Origin: Polaribacter sp. IC073
GTDB taxonomy: Bacteria > Bacteroidota > Bacteroidia > Flavobacteriales > Flavobacteriaceae
Direction of reading: 5' to 3'
Assembly: GCF_007997075.1 (NCBI RefSeq)
Contig: NZ_VORS01000005.1
Coordinates: forward strand, 62,001 to 126,000
Length of the DNA: 64,000 bases
A program made the translations under genes and the position numbers. The notes beneath the pieces were generated by a model. It was not told where the DNA came from and did no database searches. It was given only the letters and a program-made list of their open reading frames with translations. Below are positions 24,956-33,490 of the stretch, piece by piece (the first letter of the stretch is position 1; the number at the start of each line of letters is the position of its first letter).

Positions 24956-25017
24956 GTTTTATAAATTTTTGGCCTTATTTTTTGCATCTAAAAGCGAAAC
25001 GATCTAAAAAAGAAAAT

Positions 25018-25263
25018 TTATTTCTTTTCCCCTTTTTTAGGCATTGGTCCACGCAGATGAATAACCAATCCGTTTAAGAAATTACGTAAAATTTGATCTC
25101 CACATTCTACATATTTCTCATGCTCTTCATTTCTAAACAGCGCACCTAACTCTCCTTTAGAAACTTTAAAGTCTACTAAAGCACAAATTTCTACAATGTC
25201 TGTGTCGCGTAATTTATGTGCAACACGTAATTTTTTTAAAATATCGTTGTTTGTTAATCCCAT
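25018..25263 (-). CDS. DUF1456 family protein (YehS-like)
   Basis: The 81-residue protein contains one DUF1456 domain (TNNDILKKLRVAHKLRDTDIVEICAL...KGELGALFRNEEHEKY). E. coli YehS carries two copies, so this is a single-domain form with a basic tail (PMPKKGEKK). No biochemical role is established. It lies 18 nt downstream of the VTT membrane protein gene on the same strand. Confidence 0.8.
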   Translation of the reverse strand: MGLTNNDILKKLRVAHKLRDTDIVEICALVDFKVSKGELGALFRNEEHEKYVECGDQILRNFLNGLVIHLRGPMPKKGEKK

Positions 25264-25281
25264 ATTGCAAATGTAAGTTTT

Positions 25282-25911
25282 TTATGTAACTACTTTAAAA
25301 ATTGCCCAAGCATAAATTGCGAATCGTAAAAAACGAAACAAACCAAAGAATACTACATTTCTAAAAGGGTATTTTATCATACCCGCAGCCAAACAAGCAA
25401 TAGAAAAAGGCAAAGGTAACAATGCGCCAACTAAAATTAAAAAACCACCCCATTTTTTGGTGTTTCTTAAATTAGCTGCCATTTTAACTTCTAAATAATT
25501 TTTTACAGACTCAATTTTTAACGTCATTTTTCCTAAAAAGTAAGAAAGTAGACCACCTGCATAAGACAAAGTTGCTAAAAGAGATAAATTTAAAACCGGA
25601 CTTTCAGTTTTACCAGACCAAGCAATAAAGATTTCTGGAGGAACCAAACCTAGTAAGGTTTCTGAAAGGAAAAAAGTAATTAAAATACCTGTTCTAGAAA
25701 AAGTTTCTGTTATTGTTTCTAAGCCCTGGTTAATATCATAAACATACCTGTTAAAAAGGAACAATCCTAGAATAACTAAAACAATCGGTAAAAAAGCTTT
25801 TTTCACACTTTCCCAAACAAACAAATAAAAGCCAGTTCTACCATAATAATTATGAAGTCGCTTGCCTATAAATGCCGTATTTTTCTTTCTTCTTTTACGC
25901 TTTTCTTCCAA
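25282..25911 (-). CDS. VTT-domain (DedA/YqaA-type) membrane protein
   Basis: The 209-residue protein has a basic N-terminus (RKRRKKNTAFIGKRLHNYYG) and about five hydrophobic segments. The VTT/SNARE-associated features are ETLLGLVPPEIFIAWSG and the late segment GGFLILVGALLPLPFSIACLAAGM. Related DedA-type proteins take part in lipid carrier or phospholipid movement across the inner membrane. The specific role here is unknown. It is probably co-transcribed with the DUF1456 gene. Confidence 0.8.
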   Translation of the reverse strand: MEEKRKRRKKNTAFIGKRLHNYYGRTGFYLFVWESVKKAFLPIVLVILGLFLFNRYVYDINQGLETITETFSRTGILITFFLSETLLGLVPPEIFIAWSGKTESPVLNLSLLATLSYAGGLLSYFLGKMTLKIESVKNYLEVKMAANLRNTKKWGGFLILVGALLPLPFSIACLAAGMIKYPFRNVVFFGLFRFLRFAIYAWAIFKVVT

Positions 25912-26039
25912 GTAGTTAATTGTTTTTATGAAGTTACAAAAATAAGAACAAAATCTAAATAAATAAGATTAGAATTTTAGATTAACGAATTTTTAATAAA
26001 ACAGTAAATTCGCTAAATATTAGCATTAATTTTTACAAC

Positions 26040-26666
26040 ATGATTTGGCTTACCCATAAAATAGAATTTCCAGCGTATCAATTCACCTCTAAAGAAGGCA
26101 TTATTGCTTTGGGCGGAGATTTATCGGAAGAAAGATTAATTCATGCTTACAAAAACGGAATTTTCCCTTGGTTTTCAGAAGAGGACCCTATTGTTTGGTA
26201 TTGTCCGTTTGAGAGAATGGTTTTGTTTCCCGACGACATAAAGATCTCTAAATCGATGCGAAAAATCATCAATAAAAACGAGTTTACAATTACAGAAAAT
26301 AGGGCGTTTGAAGAAGTAATTTTTAATTGTAAAAGCATCGAAAGAAATGATGGCTTTGGAACCTGGATTACAGATGATATGGAAGATGCATACATCAATT
26401 TACATAAAAAAGGAGTTGCTAAATCTATAGAAATCTGGTTAAATGATAAACTTGTTGGCGGTTTATATGGTTTAGAAATAAATAATATTTTCTGTGGCGA
26501 AAGCATGTTTAGTAAAGTTTCTAACGCATCTAAGTTGGCATTTATACATTTGGCTACCAATAAGAAATATCAATTAATAGATTGCCAAATTCACAATGAA
26601 CATTTGGCAAGTTTGGGTGCTAAAGAAATTGATAGAGCGTTGTTTTTAGATATTTTACGAAGGTGA
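26040..26666 (+). CDS. aat: Leucyl/phenylalanyl-tRNA-protein transferase
   Basis: Aat adds Leu or Phe to proteins with N-terminal Lys/Arg and so marks them for ClpS/ClpAP-type degradation in the N-degron pathway. The 208-residue sequence is complete: it has GIFPWFSEEDPIVWYCPFER, then GGLYGLEINNIFCGESMF and SNASKLAFIHLA near residue 160, all family signatures. The stop codon lies within a perfect 26-nt inverted repeat. A degenerate second copy of the 3' end lies at 28141-28250. Confidence 0.95.
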   Translation: MIWLTHKIEFPAYQFTSKEGIIALGGDLSEERLIHAYKNGIFPWFSEEDPIVWYCPFERMVLFPDDIKISKSMRKIINKNEFTITENRAFEEVIFNCKSIERNDGFGTWITDDMEDAYINLHKKGVAKSIEIWLNDKLVGGLYGLEINNIFCGESMFSKVSNASKLAFIHLATNKKYQLIDCQIHNEHLASLGAKEIDRALFLDILRR

Positions 26667-26689
26667 TATACCTACTTGTAGGTATATCA
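26664..26689. promoter_or_regulatory. Perfect 26-nt inverted repeat at the aat stop codon
   Basis: TGATATACCTAC (26664-26675) and GTAGGTATATCA (26678-26689) form a 12-bp perfect dyad with a TT centre. It starts with the aat TGA stop. There is no T tail. The dyad centre lies about 30 nt upstream of the TATATTTG -7 element at 26707, covering the -33 region, so an operator for the next gene fits better than a terminator. Confidence 0.5.
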
Positions 26690-26706
26690 TGAGGTCTTAA
26701 ATGCAA

Positions 26707-26714
26707 TATATTTG
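26707..26714 (+). promoter_or_regulatory. -7 promoter element TATATTTG
   Basis: This is a perfect TAnnTTTG match, 28 nt before the ATG at 26742. No TTTG is seen at the normal -33 spacing; the inverted repeat at 26664-26689 occupies that place. Confidence 0.5.
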
Positions 26715-26741
26715 TTTTTAAATAAGCAAACTATATTTTTT

Positions 26742-27020
26742 ATGAAACAAACAATCAAACTTACTGTATTGATATTCATGTCGGTACTACTCACTAATTG
26801 TGCTACTCTTTTTGGAGGGGCAGTTACACAGTCTCAAAAAACAAAGCCTAAACCAGGAGAAGAGCAAAGAAAAATTAGAGTAGCAGCTTTAATTGCAGAT
26901 CTAGTAATATTTTGGCCTAGTTTAATTGTAGATTTTGCAACAGGAGCTATTTACAAGCCTAATAAAAAGGGGGTCACTGTAAAAAAAGTTAAAAAGAAAG
27001 GTGATTCAAAAATGTATTAA
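26742..27020 (+). CDS. Small lipoprotein, function unknown
   Basis: I choose the ATG at 26742 (92 residues), because it gives a clean lipoprotein signal peptide MKQTIKLTVLIFMSVLLTNC (lipid Cys20). An upstream in-frame start at 26712 would lie at the promoter. The mature part has a basic stretch, one hydrophobic segment (LIADLVIFWPSLIVDFATGAIY) and a Lys-rich tail. It resembles many small flavobacterial lipoproteins with no known role. It lies 17 nt upstream of the TolB-like gene, so they likely form an operon. Confidence 0.75.
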   Translation: MKQTIKLTVLIFMSVLLTNCATLFGGAVTQSQKTKPKPGEEQRKIRVAALIADLVIFWPSLIVDFATGAIYKPNKKGVTVKKVKKKGDSKMY

Positions 27021-27037
27021 TAAATAAAATTTATAAA

Positions 27038-27994
27038 ATGAAAAATAGTTACAGAATATTATTTTTAACACTAGTTATAACTTCTTGTTCGGTATTAAAA
27101 AAAGAGGTTGAAGGCGTGAAATTATCTGCACCTCAAGTAACTTCTAGTGCAAAAGAATTAGTAAGAATAACAAGTGATATTGTTGCAGAGTTTCAGCCAA
27201 ACCTATCACCAAACGGTAAAAAATTATTGTACGCAATTAGAGATGATGCAAAAGCAGGTAGTAAACGTTTTAGTATTAGGTTGAAAAATGAAATAATGAC
27301 GCCGGGATTTACTCCTTTAATTAGTGATGGAACTGATGGCGCTTCTTGGATGAATGATAAAGGAGATATCATTTTTACTTACTGGGCGTCTAAACCGGTT
27401 ATTGTGACTAGTAATATAGAAAGACTAGGTATTACTTATGTAGGTCAAAATGCTTTTGGGGACAATGATGGTTATCCTAAGTTATCGCCAAATGGTAAAA
27501 AAATTGTACTGACTACTGTTTTACAAGGAACTAATAATATTTGTCTTGTTAACAAAGACGGAAGTAATTTTACAGTTCTTTCATCTGGAAGCTCACCAGT
27601 TTGGAGTCCCGATGGTGAAAAAATAATGTACACTAAGAAGTCAGGGGATTATACACAGTTATTTGTACTTGATTTAAACACATATCAAAGTACTCAAATA
27701 ACAACAGGAGAATACAGTTCAAGTTATGGTTCTTATTCACCAGATGGAAAATATATTTGCTTTATTTCTGATAAAGATGATTCTTACAATCATTTGTTTG
27801 TTATGGATTCTAAAACGAGAGGTGTCTCTCAATTAACGAGTGGTAATTCTACAGAAATTCAACCTTTTTGGGGCGTAGATGGTTATATTTATTTTAGTTC
27901 CAACGCCGGAGCTAGAACACCAGATGACACAGTTATCAAACCTAAGCAATTACTATACGCAGACATTTGGAGAGTAAAACCTCTACTTAATTAA
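27038..27994 (+). CDS. TolB-like beta-propeller lipoprotein (PD40 repeats)
   Basis: A lipobox (LVITSC) precedes a 318-residue protein built of PD40/WD40-like blades. The repeats show LSPNGKKLLYAI, LSPNGKKIVLTT, WSPDGEKIMYTKKSGDY and YSPDGKYICFISDKDD. The fold is that of the TolB propeller, which binds partner proteins in the periplasm. It is not the TolB of a Tol-Pal operon, as no tolQRA or pal genes are nearby. The ligand is unknown. Confidence 0.83.
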   Translation: MKNSYRILFLTLVITSCSVLKKEVEGVKLSAPQVTSSAKELVRITSDIVAEFQPNLSPNGKKLLYAIRDDAKAGSKRFSIRLKNEIMTPGFTPLISDGTDGASWMNDKGDIIFTYWASKPVIVTSNIERLGITYVGQNAFGDNDGYPKLSPNGKKIVLTTVLQGTNNICLVNKDGSNFTVLSSGSSPVWSPDGEKIMYTKKSGDYTQLFVLDLNTYQSTQITTGEYSSSYGSYSPDGKYICFISDKDDSYNHLFVMDSKTRGVSQLTSGNSTEIQPFWGVDGYIYFSSNAGARTPDDTVIKPKQLLYADIWRVKPLLN

Positions 27995-28033
27995 CGTTTT
28001 AACTAAGCTGTTTTGCTTTTTTTATTCAGAAAT

Positions 28034-28070
28034 AAAAAGAACCACTATTTATCAAATAGTGGTTCTTTTT
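28034..28070 (+). terminator. Strong terminator after TolB-like gene
   Basis: AAAAAGAACCACTATTT (28034-28050) pairs perfectly with AAATAGTGGTTCTTTTT (28054-28070) around a 3-nt loop. The T run at its end makes it a textbook intrinsic terminator. Confidence 0.9.
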
Positions 28071-28140
28071 TGTTTTCTTCTTTTGAGAGATATAAAACTG
28101 TAATTTCTTATAATAAATATAATTTGTAACTTTTTTTAGG

Positions 28141-28250
28141 TGTTGGTAAAGCCTTTTTAAGAACGCATCTAAATGGACGCTTATACATTTAGCAAGTTTG
28201 GTACTAAATCAATTAAAAGAGCGTTGCTTTTAAAAGTTCTAAAAAGTTAG
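28141..28250 (+). pseudogene. Decayed fragment of the 3' end of an aat gene
   Basis: Read in the same phase as intact aat, the remnant gives C-W-stop-S-L-F-K-NASKWTLIHLASL, then after a 1-nt deletion TKSIKRALLLKVLKS and a stop. It matches the aat C-terminus (CGESMF, NASKLAFIHLA, then SLGAKEIDRALFLDILRR). The 18 codons that lie in aat between two direct copies of ACATTTGGC (26546-26554 and 26600-26608) are missing, as expected for deletion between those repeats. An in-frame stop and a frameshift show it is not functional. Confidence 0.75.
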
Positions 28251-28413
28251 AATTTGGTTTTTTGTAAAACATTTAACTATTTCTAAAGTTATCTATTTTT
28301 AATCCCTAAATATTATGATCATATCAAAGGTATTTTGTTATAACCGAAACAATTGTTTGTCAATAGCGTTAAAATATTAACTATTAAAGACAATCTTAGA
28401 ACAAATACTGATG

Positions 28414-28421
28414 TATTTTTG
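28414..28421 (+). promoter_or_regulatory. -7 promoter element TATTTTTG for tamB
   Basis: TATTTTTG fits TAnnTTTG and lies 20 nt before the ATG at 28442. It overlaps the region just before a possible TTG start at 28424, which argues for the ATG. Confidence 0.5.
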
Positions 28422-28441
28422 CATTGATATCAAAATTATAT

Positions 28442-31400
28442 ATGTCTGCTAAAAAAGTTATAAAGAAAAAGTATCGTTTTTTAAGAAGAACTTTACGTAT
28501 ACTTTTCGGAATTTTCACCTTCTTATTACTGCTTATTTTATTTATAAGAAGTCCTTGGGGACAAGGTATTATTGTAAATAAAGCGGTGAGTTATGTTTCC
28601 GATAAAACCAATACAAAAGTTGCGGTAGCGAAACTGTTTATCACTTTCGATGGATCACTACAACTAGAAGGTCTTTTCTTAGAAGATAAAAAAGGAGATA
28701 CGTTAATTTATTCGAAATCATTAGAAGCAAATGTGCCTCTTTGGGCAATAATTGCAGGAAATTCTGTTGGAGTAGATAATCTAGAATGGGAAGGGTTGCG
28801 AGCAAACATCGTTAGAAAAGATACCGTTTCTGGTTACAATTTTCAATTTTTAATAGATGCATTTACAGCAGAGAATACTACTTCTATGCCCCAAGACACT
28901 CTAGCAAAACCCATGGATATTATTTTGGGAGAATTGAAGTTAAAGGATATTAACGTTGATTTTAAAGATGCGGTTTTAGGTATTGATAGCAAGTTTGAAA
29001 TAGGTTCTTTAATAACAAAAATGGAGTCTTTAGACCTTGAAAAGATGGATTTTAATGCGAATGAAATTTCTCTTTCTGATGCTAGAATTAAATTCATTCA
29101 AAATCCGACTACCATAGAATTGCCTGTTTCAGAAGTTATTCTACCAACATTTTCTGCCGAAAAAATTAGCATAAAAAGTACAAAAGTATTTTATAAATCA
29201 TCTGTAGATCATATTCTTGCAGACGCAAACATTAGTAATTTTTATACTGAAATTCCGCTGTTAGATTTAGCAAATAAATCATTCAAGTTAAATACAGTTC
29301 AACTTAAAGACTCTGATATTTTAGTTGAGATAAAATCAACTGAGAAAGCAGCAAAAACTATTGCAAAAAATAATACTTCATCAGCTTTAACATGGCCAAA
29401 TCTCGCTTTGGAATTAGATGATTTAAAATTAGAAAATAATAATATAAACTATTTTGTAGATGGTATAAAGCCACAGAAAAATAGTTTCAATGCCAATGCT
29501 ATTTCTTTAAGTCATTTAAATTTAAAGGCATCGGATATTTTTCTAAAAGACAAAAAAGGAGGTTTGGCGTTAGAATCATTCAATTTTAAAGAAAAATCTG
29601 GCATCCATTTAAAAACATTCGTTCTTAATGCAACGATAACAGACAAAAAATTAGAAGTTTCTGACCTAAACGTCGCCATCAATAAAAATAAAATTAGAGG
29701 TTTTGCAAAGGTTGATTATCAATCGCTTTCTCAATTGGTTTCAGCGCCAGAAAAAACCACTATTCAGTTAAAAATTCCTTCTTTTAATTTGGGGTTAGCT
29801 GAAGTTTTTAGATTTCAACCAAGCTTAAAAAAGAACGAATATTTAAAGAAATTAAGTGCTAAAGAACTAAAAGGAACTCTAAACATAAATGGATCTTTAT
29901 CGAATATTCAAATTTCAAATACGAATATAAATTGGGGTAAAGCAACGGCTATTTCTTTGAACGGAAGTGTCAAAAATATTACTAACATAGATCGATTACA
30001 AATCAATTTACCGAACTTTAGTGCAAAAACAAAACGATCAGATCTTTTAAAGATAGTAGATGAAGAGGGGCTAACGGTGAAATTGCCAGAAGAAATTTTA
30101 ATCTCTGGAAACATAAAAGGTGGCTTAAAGAATATTGTTACAGATGCAAAAATAACCACAACGCAAGGTACAGCAACAGTGCAGGGAACCTTCAAAAATA
30201 AAGAGAAGTTAAGTTATAATTTGGCGGTAGCTATTGAAAAATATAATGTTGGCGAATTGTTAATAAACCCCAGTTTTGGAAAGTTAAGTCTCACTATAAA
30301 ATCTGAAGGAAGCGGAGAAAATATCAATAATTTAGATGCTACTTTACAAACAACAATTTCGAAGTTTCAATTGGAAAATTACACAATTACAGATCTAAAT
30401 TTAAAAGGTGATTTTAAAGAAGGTGAAGGACATATTGCATCAAAATATAAGGATCAAAATTTGAATATAGATATTAGTGGTGCTATAAAATTAGACTCTA
30501 TTGCTACAGAAGCAAATTTAAAATTGAACGTAATTGGAGCAGATTTACAAGCTTTGGGTGTTGTAAAAAGAAATGTAAAAACAGGAATGGAAGTGTCTTT
30601 AGATTTTAAAGGAAATCCTAAAAAGTATCGTATTTCTACCGATGTAAAAAACGGAGTTGTAGTGTATGATAGTAAAACTTATTTAGTGGGCGCTATTAAT
30701 GCCAAAGCCTATGTTGACAGAGATACAACGGCTGTTTCAATAAAAAACAAAATGTTAGATTTAAGTTTAGAATCCAACACAGACCCAGAAACGTTTAGTA
30801 AGGCAATTAGACGTCATGTGTTAAGTTATTTTTATAGAGATGAAATACTTTCAGACACAATTAAAAACCCTGTAAATTTACAATTGAAAGCTAAAATTGC
30901 TCAAACATCACTTTTAAAAGATGTTTTTTTAGTAAATGTAAAAGATATTGATACCATTAATATTGCGGTAGACTTTAAAGAAAAAGAAAGACGTTTAAAA
31001 GCAAATATTACGGCTCCGTTTATTAATTATAGTGGCAATAAATTAGATAGTTTAGCTTTTTCTATGCATACAGATAAAGACAACTTCAATTTTAATTTAG
31101 GGTTCAGAAACATTACAGCAGGTCCTGTAGATATGCCAAAAACTATTATTACAGGGAATCAAACAAACAATGAATTATCTCTTAATTTCTTAGGCTTTTA
31201 TAAAGGAAAAAAATTGATGAATGTAAATACTAAAATTACAGGAAATAGAGAAAGCCTAAAGTTTTCGGTGAATAAAGATAGCTTGATTCTAAACAGTGGA
31301 AAATGGACAATTCCTGAAGATAATGCAGTTGAGTTATCTGACAATAACATCACCTTCACTAACTTTAAAATTAGCAAAGGCAAGCAATCGATAGAAATTA

Positions 31401-33487
31401 CAGACCAATTAAAAAACATAACGAAAAGCCACATTGCTTTGGTCTATAATAATTTTCAAATAAGTGAAGTTTTTAATTATTTGAATCCAGAAAGTGAACT
31501 TACAAAAGGTGTCTTAAATGGCGATTTTGTTTTAGAAGAACCTTTTACCAATACAGGTATTATTGCAGATATGAGTGTTACTAATTTTGAGTTTTTAAAA
31601 ACCAAATTAGGGAAACTAACCATAGAGGCCAAGTCCTTAGGAAGTAATAAATATGATTTTAATACCAAATTAAGAGAAGGAGATGTTAATTTAGATTTAA
31701 AAGGAGATTATTTTGTGGATAATAACGATGCTAATTTGAATTTAGACCTGGTTATTAATGAATTTAAAATGGATGCCTTAAAAACTCTTTCTTTAGGTGA
31801 ATTAAAAGAAACAAGTGGTCGTTTTTCTGGTGATTTTAAAGTAACAGGTACCACCTTAGAACCTAAATATAAAGGATTCTTGAAATTTGATAATGCCGCC
31901 CTTAATGTAACCAAGTTGAATACGAAATTTACCTTAAAAAATGAATTGCTTAGCGTAGATAATAGCGGTTTTTCTATGGATAATTTTACTATTCTAGACG
32001 CCAAGAATAATGCATTGGTACTGTCAGGAAAAATTATTACTAAAAGTTTTATAAACCCTAAATTCGATTTAAAATTAAAGGCGAATAATTTTAGAATATT
32101 AAATGCAACTAAAGAAGACAATGAAATTCTATATGGTAAAGTCACTTTTAATGCAAATGCATCTTTAACAGGAGATTTACAAATTCCCAAATTAAGCGCA
32201 GATTTTACATTAGGAAAAGATACAGATGTAACGTATGTAATGCCTTCTGCGTACGCAAATGTAGAAGAAAGAGATGGTGTAGTAGTTTTTGTAAATAGAG
32301 AAAACCCCAATGCTATTTTAACGCAAACAGAAACACAAACAGCAATTATTAGTGGTTTTGATATTTCTTCACAATTAAAAGTAAATAAGGAAGCCATTGT
32401 AAATATTATTATAGATGAAGATACCGGAGATAATTTTAGGGTCTTAGGCGATGGTGATTTTGTTTTTACAATGATACCCAATGGAAGAATTTCTTTAACG
32501 GGTAGCTATGAAATTGCTGGTGGTCATTATGAATTAACACTATATAATTTAGTAAATAGAAAGTTCTTGTTAGCTCCTGGGGGAAGAATTTCTTGGTCTG
32601 GAGACCCTTTCGATGCTAAGTTAGATGTGAGTGCAATTTACAAATTAGAAACTTCTGCATCTCCTTTAATGGCAGCACAAATTTCAGGAGAAGATGCATC
32701 CATAAAAAATAAATACAAACAAGTGTTACCGTTTCAAGTGTATTTAAATATCGATGGCGAGTTATTACAACCTAAAATCTCGTTCGATTTAGACATGCCA
32801 GAAGAAGAGCAAGGTGCAATTGGTGGGCAAGTGTATGGTAGAGTGCAACAGGTAAGTCAACAAGAAGAAGAATTAAATAAACAGGTTTTTTCGCTATTAG
32901 TTTTAAATCGTTTTTATCCAGATGCCGGCAGTGATGGTAGTGTAGGTGGTTTTGCAGCTATTGCCAGAAATAATTTAAACGATGCAGTTTCAGGACAATT
33001 AAATGCATTTTCAGACAAAATTTTAGGAAATTCTGGGGTGAAACTAGATTTTGGTTTAAATAGTTTTACAGATTACCAAGGTGACGCACCAACAGACAGA
33101 ACTCAATTAGATATTGCGGCACAGAAACAACTGTTTAATGAAAGGTTAACGGTAAGAGTTGGTAGTGAAGTAGATCTTCAAGGAAGTAATACAACAGGAG
33201 AGCAAACGCCTTTAATTGGCAATGTAAGTCTAGAATATAAAATTACAGAAGATGGCAGGTATCGTTTAAAAGGATTTAGAAAAAGTGAGTTTGAAAACGT
33301 TATTGACGGGCAGACTATTATAAGTGGAATTGGATTAATTTTTACGAAAGAATTTAACGAATTTCATGAACTTTGGAAAGCGCTCTTAAATGCTCAAAAA
33401 GAGAGAAAAAAGGTGAGAGAAGAAAAGAAATTAAAGTCTGAAAAGATTAAAGAAACGACTAAGAATATAAAAAAGAAAACAAATTAA
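28442..33487 (+). CDS. tamB: TamB-like translocation/assembly module protein
   Basis: The 1681-residue protein has a short basic N-terminus and one membrane anchor (LRILFGIFTFLLLLILFI, about residues 20-40). A very long beta-rich AsmA/TamB-type repeat body follows, then the conserved DUF490 C-terminal domain (from about 1350) with GSYEIAGGHYELTLYNLVNRKFLLAPGG. Such proteins bridge the periplasm as lipid-carrying tubes and work with a TamA-type outer membrane protein. The last 40 residues are Lys/Glu-rich. I prefer the ATG at 28442 to an in-frame TTG at 28424. The partner gene starts 3 nt downstream. Confidence 0.92.
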   Translation: MSAKKVIKKKYRFLRRTLRILFGIFTFLLLLILFIRSPWGQGIIVNKAVSYVSDKTNTKVAVAKLFITFDGSLQLEGLFLEDKKGDTLIYSKSLEANVPLWAIIAGNSVGVDNLEWEGLRANIVRKDTVSGYNFQFLIDAFTAENTTSMPQDTLAKPMDIILGELKLKDINVDFKDAVLGIDSKFEIGSLITKMESLDLEKMDFNANEISLSDARIKFIQNPTTIELPVSEVILPTFSAEKISIKSTKVFYKSSVDHILADANISNFYTEIPLLDLANKSFKLNTVQLKDSDILVEIKSTEKAAKTIAKNNTSSALTWPNLALELDDLKLENNNINYFVDGIKPQKNSFNANAISLSHLNLKASDIFLKDKKGGLALESFNFKEKSGIHLKTFVLNATITDKKLEVSDLNVAINKNKIRGFAKVDYQSLSQLVSAPEKTTIQLKIPSFNLGLAEVFRFQPSLKKNEYLKKLSAKELKGTLNINGSLSNIQISNTNINWGKATAISLNGSVKNITNIDRLQINLPNFSAKTKRSDLLKIVDEEGLTVKLPEEILISGNIKGGLKNIVTDAKITTTQGTATVQGTFKNKEKLSYNLAVAIEKYNVGELLINPSFGKLSLTIKSEGSGENINNLDATLQTTISKFQLENYTITDLNLKGDFKEGEGHIASKYKDQNLNIDISGAIKLDSIATEANLKLNVIGADLQALGVVKRNVKTGMEVSLDFKGNPKKYRISTDVKNGVVVYDSKTYLVGAINAKAYVDRDTTAVSIKNKMLDLSLESNTDPETFSKAIRRHVLSYFYRDEILSDTIKNPVNLQLKAKIAQTSLLKDVFLVNVKDIDTINIAVDFKEKERRLKANITAPFINYSGNKLDSLAFSMHTDKDNFNFNLGFRNITAGPVDMPKTIITGNQTNNELSLNFLGFYKGKKLMNVNTKITGNRESLKFSVNKDSLILNSGKWTIPEDNAVELSDNNITFTNFKISKGKQSIEITDQLKNITKSHIALVYNNFQISEVFNYLNPESELTKGVLNGDFVLEEPFTNTGIIADMSVTNFEFLKTKLGKLTIEAKSLGSNKYDFNTKLREGDVNLDLKGDYFVDNNDANLNLDLVINEFKMDALKTLSLGELKETSGRFSGDFKVTGTTLEPKYKGFLKFDNAALNVTKLNTKFTLKNELLSVDNSGFSMDNFTILDAKNNALVLSGKIITKSFINPKFDLKLKANNFRILNATKEDNEILYGKVTFNANASLTGDLQIPKLSADFTLGKDTDVTYVMPSAYANVEERDGVVVFVNRENPNAILTQTETQTAIISGFDISSQLKVNKEAIVNIIIDEDTGDNFRVLGDGDFVFTMIPNGRISLTGSYEIAGGHYELTLYNLVNRKFLLAPGGRISWSGDPFDAKLDVSAIYKLETSASPLMAAQISGEDASIKNKYKQVLPFQVYLNIDGELLQPKISFDLDMPEEEQGAIGGQVYGRVQQVSQQEEELNKQVFSLLVLNRFYPDAGSDGSVGGFAAIARNNLNDAVSGQLNAFSDKILGNSGVKLDFGLNSFTDYQGDAPTDRTQLDIAAQKQLFNERLTVRVGSEVDLQGSNTTGEQTPLIGNVSLEYKITEDGRYRLKGFRKSEFENVIDGQTIISGIGLIFTKEFNEFHELWKALLNAQKERKKVREEKKLKSEKIKETTKNIKKKTN

Positions 33488-33490
33488 ATT

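Larger units (their letters stand above)
27995..28441. other. Intergenic region with terminator, aat remnant and tamB promoter
   Basis: This 447-nt spacer contains the terminator of the TolB-like gene (28034-28070), a decayed fragment of aat (28141-28250) and a -7 element for tamB (28414-28421). The remainder (28251-28410) shows no feature I can name. Confidence 0.6.

Noticed and set aside
27038-27994. Tol-Pal system suggested by the TolB-like propeller
   Set aside because: No tolQ, tolR, tolA or pal gene is near; PD40 lipoproteins are common in this phylum with other roles.
31708-32481. Open frame of 257 codons antisense to tamB
   Set aside because: It mirrors the codon use of tamB, lacks a recognisable domain and has no promoter of its own.
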